Assembly: GCF_013409935.1 (NCBI RefSeq)
Contig: NZ_JACCCO010000001.1
Coordinates: forward strand, 2,418,001 to 2,482,000
Reading direction: 5' to 3'
DNA from: Streptosporangium sandarakinum
GTDB lineage: Bacteria; Actinomycetota; Actinomycetes; Streptosporangiales; Streptosporangiaceae
DNA length: 64,000 nt
In this document: positions 59,852 through 64,000 of the stretch, in pieces
Layout: every line of letters starts with the position of its first letter
Position numbering within the stretch: position 1 is the stretch's first letter
Made by a program: the position numbers and the translations under genes
The notes under the pieces: model-generated
What the model was told of the DNA's origin: nothing
The model's database searches: none
The model's input: only the letters and a program-made list of their open reading frames with translations

Positions 59852-59945
59852 GGCGGAATGATCCGGTGCCCGGCGGGCGCGGGCAACGGGATATCGCGCG
59901 GCATGGCGCGGGACGGACAGGAAGCCTCGTATCACCGGCCCCGAT

Positions 59946-60404
59946 TCAGGACACGACCCTGACCCGGGTGGCCTGCTCCTCCTGGACCCCGCGGGCGGTA
60001 CGCAGGAAGTCGAGGATGACGGTCAGTTCGTCCGGCCCGTACTTCCGCAACGCCTGGGCGCCCGCCTGACCGACGGGGACGAAGATCTCGGCCTCGGCCG
60101 ACCGGGCGGCGTCGGTCGCGGCGACCAGGACGCGGCGGCGGTTGCCCGGATCGGCGGAACGGACCACCATGCCCGCGCGTTCCAGCCGGTCGATGACCGT
60201 GGTGGTGGCCGCAGGGCTCAGCTTCAGCGCGACGCTGATCCGGCCTGCGGGCACCGGGCCTTCGGCCAGTACCACGTCGAGGCAGCGCAGGTCGGTGCGG
60301 TTGAGGCCGAGCCGGGCGGCGGCCGCCTCGTCGAAGGCGTCGAAGCTCTGCTGTAGCCGCCGGAGCTCCATGGCGATCTCTCCGACGACATCATGTTTCG
60401 ACAT
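59946..60404 (-). CDS. MarR-family transcriptional regulator
   Basis: The 152-residue protein has the MarR winged helix (about 28-115): LNRTDLRCLDVVLAEGPVPAGRISVALKLSPAATTTVIDRLERAGMVVRS (in pieces: LNRTDLRCLDVVLAEG, AATTTVIDRLERAGMVVRS), then the wing DPGNRRRVLVAATDAA and C-terminal dimerisation helices. It is divergent from an SnoaL-like gene 66 bp away. A perfect palindrome between them (60428-60442) is the probable binding site, so it likely represses both. ATG 60404 is chosen by fit to the family. Confidence 0.9.
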   Translation of the reverse strand: MSKHDVVGEIAMELRRLQQSFDAFDEAAAARLGLNRTDLRCLDVVLAEGPVPAGRISVALKLSPAATTTVIDRLERAGMVVRSADPGNRRRVLVAATDAARSAEAEIFVPVGQAGAQALRKYGPDELTVILDFLRTARGVQEEQATRVRVVS

Positions 60405-60427
60405 TCGAATCTTTCTGTTATCGTACA

Positions 60428-60442
60428 TTTCGTTGAACGAAA
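60428..60442. promoter_or_regulatory. Probable MarR operator
   Basis: TTTCGTT-G-AACGAAA is a perfect 15-base inverted repeat in the centre of the 66-bp divergent region. A second palindrome, ATTCGAAT (60403-60410), overlaps the MarR start. The sequence here is unusually A/T-rich for the window. Confidence 0.7.
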
Positions 60443-60470
60443 CGAAGATATCACTCGTGGAGGCACCGCC

Positions 60471-60989
60471 ATGCACTCGACCGCCCCCACCGGATCCGCC
60501 TCCGGCACGCGAACCGGCGACACCGCCCAGATCGAAAAGCTCTTCACCGACTTCATGGCGGCCTGGACGGCGGGTGACGCTCAGGCGTTCGGCGCGCTGT
60601 TCACCGAGGACTCCGAGTACGTCTCCTACGACGGCACCATCGCCCGCGGCCGCCGGGCCCACCAGCACAACCACGACAAGCTCTTCCGCGGCGTCCTGGC
60701 CGGTTCGGCGCTGGTCGGCGACCTGGAGTCGGTCCGCCACCTCACGCCGGACGTGGCGATCGTGCACGGCACGGCCTCCGTCCTGATGCCCTGGCGGTCC
60801 ACGCTCCCCAGGCGACGGCTGTCACGGCAGACCATCGTCGTGGTGCGGACAGAAGCGGGCTGGAGGATCGGCGCCATTCACAACGGCCGCGTCCGCCCCG
60901 TCACCGTTCCCGGACCCGACGCGTTCCCCTCCAGGATGTCCAAGCTGATGGCGCGCGTCGCCCACCGGCTCGGCCTCGGCCGGCGCTGA
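60471..60989 (+). CDS. SgcJ/EcaC-type SnoaL-like (NTF2-fold) protein
   Basis: The 172-residue protein has the NTF2-like layout IEKLFTDFMAAWTAGDAQAFGALFTEDSEYVSYDGTIARGR (in pieces: FMAAWTAGDAQAFGALFTED, SEYVSYDGTIARG), GTASVLMPW and TIVVVRTEAGWRIGAIHNGRVRP, matching the group annotated as SgcJ/EcaC-like or SnoaL-like. Members are small hydrolase/isomerase-like or ligand-binding proteins; the true substrate is unknown. GGAGG lies 8 bases before the ATG. It is the likely target of the divergent MarR regulator. Confidence 0.82.
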   Translation: MHSTAPTGSASGTRTGDTAQIEKLFTDFMAAWTAGDAQAFGALFTEDSEYVSYDGTIARGRRAHQHNHDKLFRGVLAGSALVGDLESVRHLTPDVAIVHGTASVLMPWRSTLPRRRLSRQTIVVVRTEAGWRIGAIHNGRVRPVTVPGPDAFPSRMSKLMARVAHRLGLGRR

Positions 60990-61103
60990 CCCAGCGGACC
61001 CGTCGGGCCCCCGGGGCGGCGCCTGTCGGGCGCGGGTAAAAACTCCGGTGCGCAATGCGCAAATCCGACGAACCCCCTCTCGGTCCAGGGAACATCTCGA
61101 AAT

Positions 61104-64000
61104 GTGATCAATCCGCCGGACTGCAGCGTGGTCGTCATCACCTGTGACGACGCCGCCCGCCTGCCCCGGGCCGTGGGATCCGTGCTCGGCCAGTCGCTGC
61201 GGAACATCGAAGTGATCATCGTGGACGACGCGAGCACCGACGGCACCGAGCGGGTGGCGCGTGAGCTCCAGCGGGCGGACGCCCGGGTCCGCTACCTGCG
61301 CCGCGACGTCAACAGCGGCGGCTGCGGCGCACCGCGCAACCAGGGGGTGGCGGCGGCCCGCGCCCACCACGTGATGTTCCTCGACAGCGACGACCGGCTG
61401 ACCCGGCACGCCTGCAAGAGCATGCTGCTGGAGGCCGAGCGGACCGGCGCCGACTTCGTCACCGGGCAGATCTCCCGGCTGTACGAGGCGAGCGGCCGGA
61501 CGCGCCCCTACTACCCGCACCTGTTCGCCCGGCGCAGGACCGTCGAGGGGATCGCCCGCGAGCCCGAGATGTTCCTCGACTCCTTCAGCACCAACAAGCT
61601 CTACCGGGCCGAGCTGCTGCGGCGGCTGCCGTTCCGGGAGGACCTGCACTACGAGGACCACGTCTTCAGCGCCGAGCTGTACTGCGCGGCGCGCCGGTTC
61701 GCCGTGGTGCCGTGGGTCGTCTACCTGTGGCACCGGGTCCCCACCGGCGACCCGGGGAAGCCGTCGATCTCGCTGCGCGTCACCGACATGGACAACGTCC
61801 GGCACCGGGTCCGGGCGGCCCGGCTCAGCGACGACGTGCTGCGCGGGAACGGCCTGGGCGACCTGGTGCCCGACCGGCGGCGCCGGTTCCTCCGGCAGGA
61901 CCTGCGGGTCTACCTCGACCCGCTGCCCCGCCGCGATCCGGCGTGGGCGGCGGAGTTCGCCGCGGTCGTCGGCCCCTACCTGGCGGAGTTCGGGCCGCGG
62001 GAGTTCGCGGGGATCGACCCGGTCGTGCGGGTCTGCTGCCGTCTCATCGTCACCGGGCGGGCCGACGAGCTGGTGGTCGCCGCCCGGTCGCTCAGCGATC
62101 CGGAGGTCCCGCCGCGCTTCGCCGTACGGCGGGACGGGCGGACCTACTGGGCCTTCGGGCCGCCGGGGGCGGACGGGACATCCGGCGGGGGCCGCGAACG
62201 GGCTTCTTCAGGGGAGCCGGTGCCGGTCGGGGAACCGGGCGCCGCCGCACCGGCCGGGGAACGGGAGCCGGGCGCGGCGATCCCTCCGGAGGAGATGGAC
62301 ATCACCGCGCTGCGGATGGCCGAGCTGCCGTTCGGCGGCTCCCGGCTCCGCCACGAGGCGGCCGTGACCTCGGTCAGCCCCGTGAGCCCCGTGAGCGCGG
62401 GGACGGGCACGGGCGCGGGTTCAGGGACGGGCGCGCGTGCGGGGACGAGCATGCGTGCGGGAAAGGGCACGGGTACGGGTGGTCGCACGGGGACGGAGGT
62501 CACCCTGACGATCCGCACCTACGACCCGTTCGGGGTGCTGGCCGCCAACCCCGGCTGGCGCGCGTACCTCGACGTCGCGGGCCGCCGGACACGCCTGTCC
62601 CCGCGGCGGCGGGACGACGGCGTCCACGTCAGCGAGGTGACCGTCGACCTGGCCGCGCTCGGGCGCGACCGCCCCGGCACGGGACTTCGCGGACTCCGCG
62701 TGCTCGACGTGTTCCGCGAGTTCGGCCATGACCCGCGGGTCGTGGTGGTCCGCCCCGACGGCCGCTCCACCGCCGGCCCGCTGCTCGCCGACCCGGGGAC
62801 CCGGCCGGTCACCGTCACCCTCCTCTGGTACACGGTCGTCCTCGGAATGGAGGGCCGGGCCGGGTTCCTGCGGGTGCGCCGCCGCAGGCGGAGCGCGCTG
62901 CGGCCCGCGGCCCGGGTGGCGCGGGCCGGCCGCGCGGCCGTACGGCGGGCGATCCGGCGGGCCGGGGACCCGCGGGTCAAGCTCGGCGTCTACCGGTGCC
63001 TGGTCAGGGTGGTCCCGCCCCGCCGGGACCTGGTGCTGTTCGAGTCGGACGTCGGCGCCGGCTGCACCGGCAATCCCCGCTACGTCTACGAGGAGCTGCT
63101 GCGGCGGCGGGCCCCGTTCACCATGGTGTGGTCGGTGGCGCGGAACCGGCGGAACTTCCCGGCCGGCGCGCGCCTGGTGCGGCGGCTGAGCTGGCGCCAC
63201 CTGTGGACCATGGCCAGGGCGGGGTACTGGGTGGACAGCCACGGCATGCCGCTGGACTTCCCCAAGCCGGCTCGCACCCGCTACCTGCAGACCTGGCACG
63301 GCCAGGGCATCAAGACCGTCGGTTTCGACGCCCCGGACCTGCGGGCCGACTTCCCCGGACCGCGGGCGCGGTGGCGGGCGGCGGTGGCCCGGTGGGACGC
63401 GCTGGTCTCGCCGAGCGCGGAGTTCGAGCGGATCTTCCTGCCGTCCAACGGCTACCGCGGCCCGGTGCTGCGGTACGGCTCACCCCGGTGCGACGTGCTC
63501 GTGCGCGGCGACGACGAGGCCGTACGGCGGGCGCGGGACGAGCTGGAGATCCCGCCGGGACGGAAGGTGCTGCTGTACGCGCCTACCTACCGGGACCACG
63601 ACCTGTTCTCCGGCCGGTCGGTCCGGGCCGACCTGGATCTGATGGCCCGGGAGCTGGCCGGCGAGTGGGTGGTGGTGCTGCGCCCGCACCCCGTCGAGCG
63701 GTACACCGTGCCGCGTCACCTGCGCCACTTCGTCCGCCCGGCCGGGTCGTATCGGGAGGTCAACGACCTCATCCTGGCCTCGGACGCGCTGCTGACCGAC
63801 TACTCGTCGCTGATGTGCGACTACGCCGTCACCGGGCGGCCGATGCTGTTCCTGATCGACGACTGGGACGAGTACCGGCGCCTGGAGCGGGGCGTCCGCC
63901 ACGACCTGCCCGCGATCGCCCCCGGACCCTGCCTGACCACGACGCGGGAGGTGGTGGACGCCCTGCGGGACCTGCCGTCGGTGTCGGCGTCGTTCGCCGC
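61104..64000 (+). CDS. Bifunctional glycosyltransferase / CDP-glycerol glycerophosphotransferase, cut by window edge
   Basis: The frame starts at GTG 61104 (MINPPDCSVVVITCDDAARLPRAV) and stays open to the window end (965 codons). Residues about 1-220 are a GT2 glycosyltransferase: EVIIVDDASTDGT, GAPRNQGVAAARAHHVMFLDSDDRL (DxD as DSDD), HYEDHVFSAEL. A central beta-rich region (about 330-560) carries a Gly/Thr/Ala repeat (about 425-470). Residues about 650-965 are the TagB/TagF-like glycerophosphotransferase: LFESDVGAGCTGNPRYVYEEL, TWHGQGIKTVGFD, LLYAPTYRDHDLF, VLRPHPVERY, LLTDYSSLMCDYAVTGRP. Such fusions build and extend glycerol- or polyol-phosphate wall polymers at the inner membrane face. 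A weak AGGGAA is 11 bases upstream. Confidence 0.9.
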   Translation, partial: MINPPDCSVVVITCDDAARLPRAVGSVLGQSLRNIEVIIVDDASTDGTERVARELQRADARVRYLRRDVNSGGCGAPRNQGVAAARAHHVMFLDSDDRLTRHACKSMLLEAERTGADFVTGQISRLYEASGRTRPYYPHLFARRRTVEGIAREPEMFLDSFSTNKLYRAELLRRLPFREDLHYEDHVFSAELYCAARRFAVVPWVVYLWHRVPTGDPGKPSISLRVTDMDNVRHRVRAARLSDDVLRGNGLGDLVPDRRRRFLRQDLRVYLDPLPRRDPAWAAEFAAVVGPYLAEFGPREFAGIDPVVRVCCRLIVTGRADELVVAARSLSDPEVPPRFAVRRDGRTYWAFGPPGADGTSGGGRERASSGEPVPVGEPGAAAPAGEREPGAAIPPEEMDITALRMAELPFGGSRLRHEAAVTSVSPVSPVSAGTGTGAGSGTGARAGTSMRAGKGTGTGGRTGTEVTLTIRTYDPFGVLAANPGWRAYLDVAGRRTRLSPRRRDDGVHVSEVTVDLAALGRDRPGTGLRGLRVLDVFREFGHDPRVVVVRPDGRSTAGPLLADPGTRPVTVTLLWYTVVLGMEGRAGFLRVRRRRRSALRPAARVARAGRAAVRRAIRRAGDPRVKLGVYRCLVRVVPPRRDLVLFESDVGAGCTGNPRYVYEELLRRRAPFTMVWSVARNRRNFPAGARLVRRLSWRHLWTMARAGYWVDSHGMPLDFPKPARTRYLQTWHGQGIKTVGFDAPDLRADFPGPRARWRAAVARWDALVSPSAEFERIFLPSNGYRGPVLRYGSPRCDVLVRGDDEAVRRARDELEIPPGRKVLLYAPTYRDHDLFSGRSVRADLDLMARELAGEWVVVLRPHPVERYTVPRHLRHFVRPAGSYREVNDLILASDALLTDYSSLMCDYAVTGRPMLFLIDDWDEYRRLERGVRHDLPAIAPGPCLTTTREVVDALRDLPSVSASFA
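62391..62495. repeat. Low-complexity G/C repeat inside the glycosyltransferase gene
   Basis: Irregular repeats of ggcacggg, ggacggg and gcgtgcgg units encode the Gly/Thr/Ala/Arg stretch between the two enzyme halves. The frame is kept open. Confidence 0.6.

Overview
The window is a chromosomal segment of a high-GC Gram-positive actinobacterium. I estimate about 73% G+C by eye. The genes use strong third-position G/C, and the content includes a WhiB protein, actinobacterial DUF families (SCO4848-like, DUF3017, DUF6350), CU044_5270-type partners of ECF sigma factors, a serine/threonine kinase with a solute-binding sensor, and a CGNR zinc-finger protein. The mix looks like Streptosporangiaceae (Nonomuraea/Streptosporangium type), but there is no rRNA to fix the genus. 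I found no tRNA or rRNA gene, no insertion sequence, no prophage and no CRISPR array.

Left half (1 to about 36 kb) is mostly housekeeping. In order it holds an M20 amidohydrolase (cut by the window edge), an orphan PGM1-like ATP-grasp peptide ligase, an SCO4848-like membrane protein, a D-Ala-D-Ala carboxypeptidase, a YihY/BrkB protein, trpS, a CNNM/CorC transporter, galE, a secreted CARDB/DUF11 protein, mdh, a DHA2 efflux pump with a divergent PadR regulator, a kinase-sensor fusion facing a sigma-like/membrane fusion, icd, DUF3017, a citrate synthase family gene, an FHA-HTH protein, folD, purH, purN, a DUF6350 protein, sucD-sucC, a stand-alone B12-binding subunit, a secreted protein, pcrA, a PIG-L deacetylase, a CPBP protease, whiB and a zinc metallopeptidase. 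From memory, the order trpS, mdh, folD, purH, purN, sucC, sucD, B12 subunit, pcrA follows the Streptomyces coelicolor SCO4839 to SCO4797 region. Four steps of the TCA cycle (citrate synthase family, icd, sucCD, mdh) and three of one-carbon/purine metabolism (folD, purN, purH) sit together here.

Right half (about 37 to 64 kb) is accessory. It holds a GCS2-type ligase, an ECF sigma/CU044_5270 pair, a heparinase II/III-like enzyme, an envelope-stress module (NarL-type regulator, PspC-kinase, PspC-LiaF protein), a CGNR protein, a membrane protein behind twin palindromic operators, a VOC/PNPOx/ferredoxin/NTF2 operon followed by a three-subunit molybdenum hydroxylase with an enlarged CoxG, two more ECF sigma modules (one apparently damaged by a deletion), a GNAT, a MarR/SnoaL divergent pair, and the start of a bifunctional glycosyltransferase/CDP-glycerol glycerophosphotransferase for teichoic-acid-type polymers.

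Two sequence-level themes run through the window. Many short intergenic spaces hold tandem minisatellites with units of 10 to 54 bp. The palindrome CCGTACGG occurs about 29 times, roughly ten times chance expectation.
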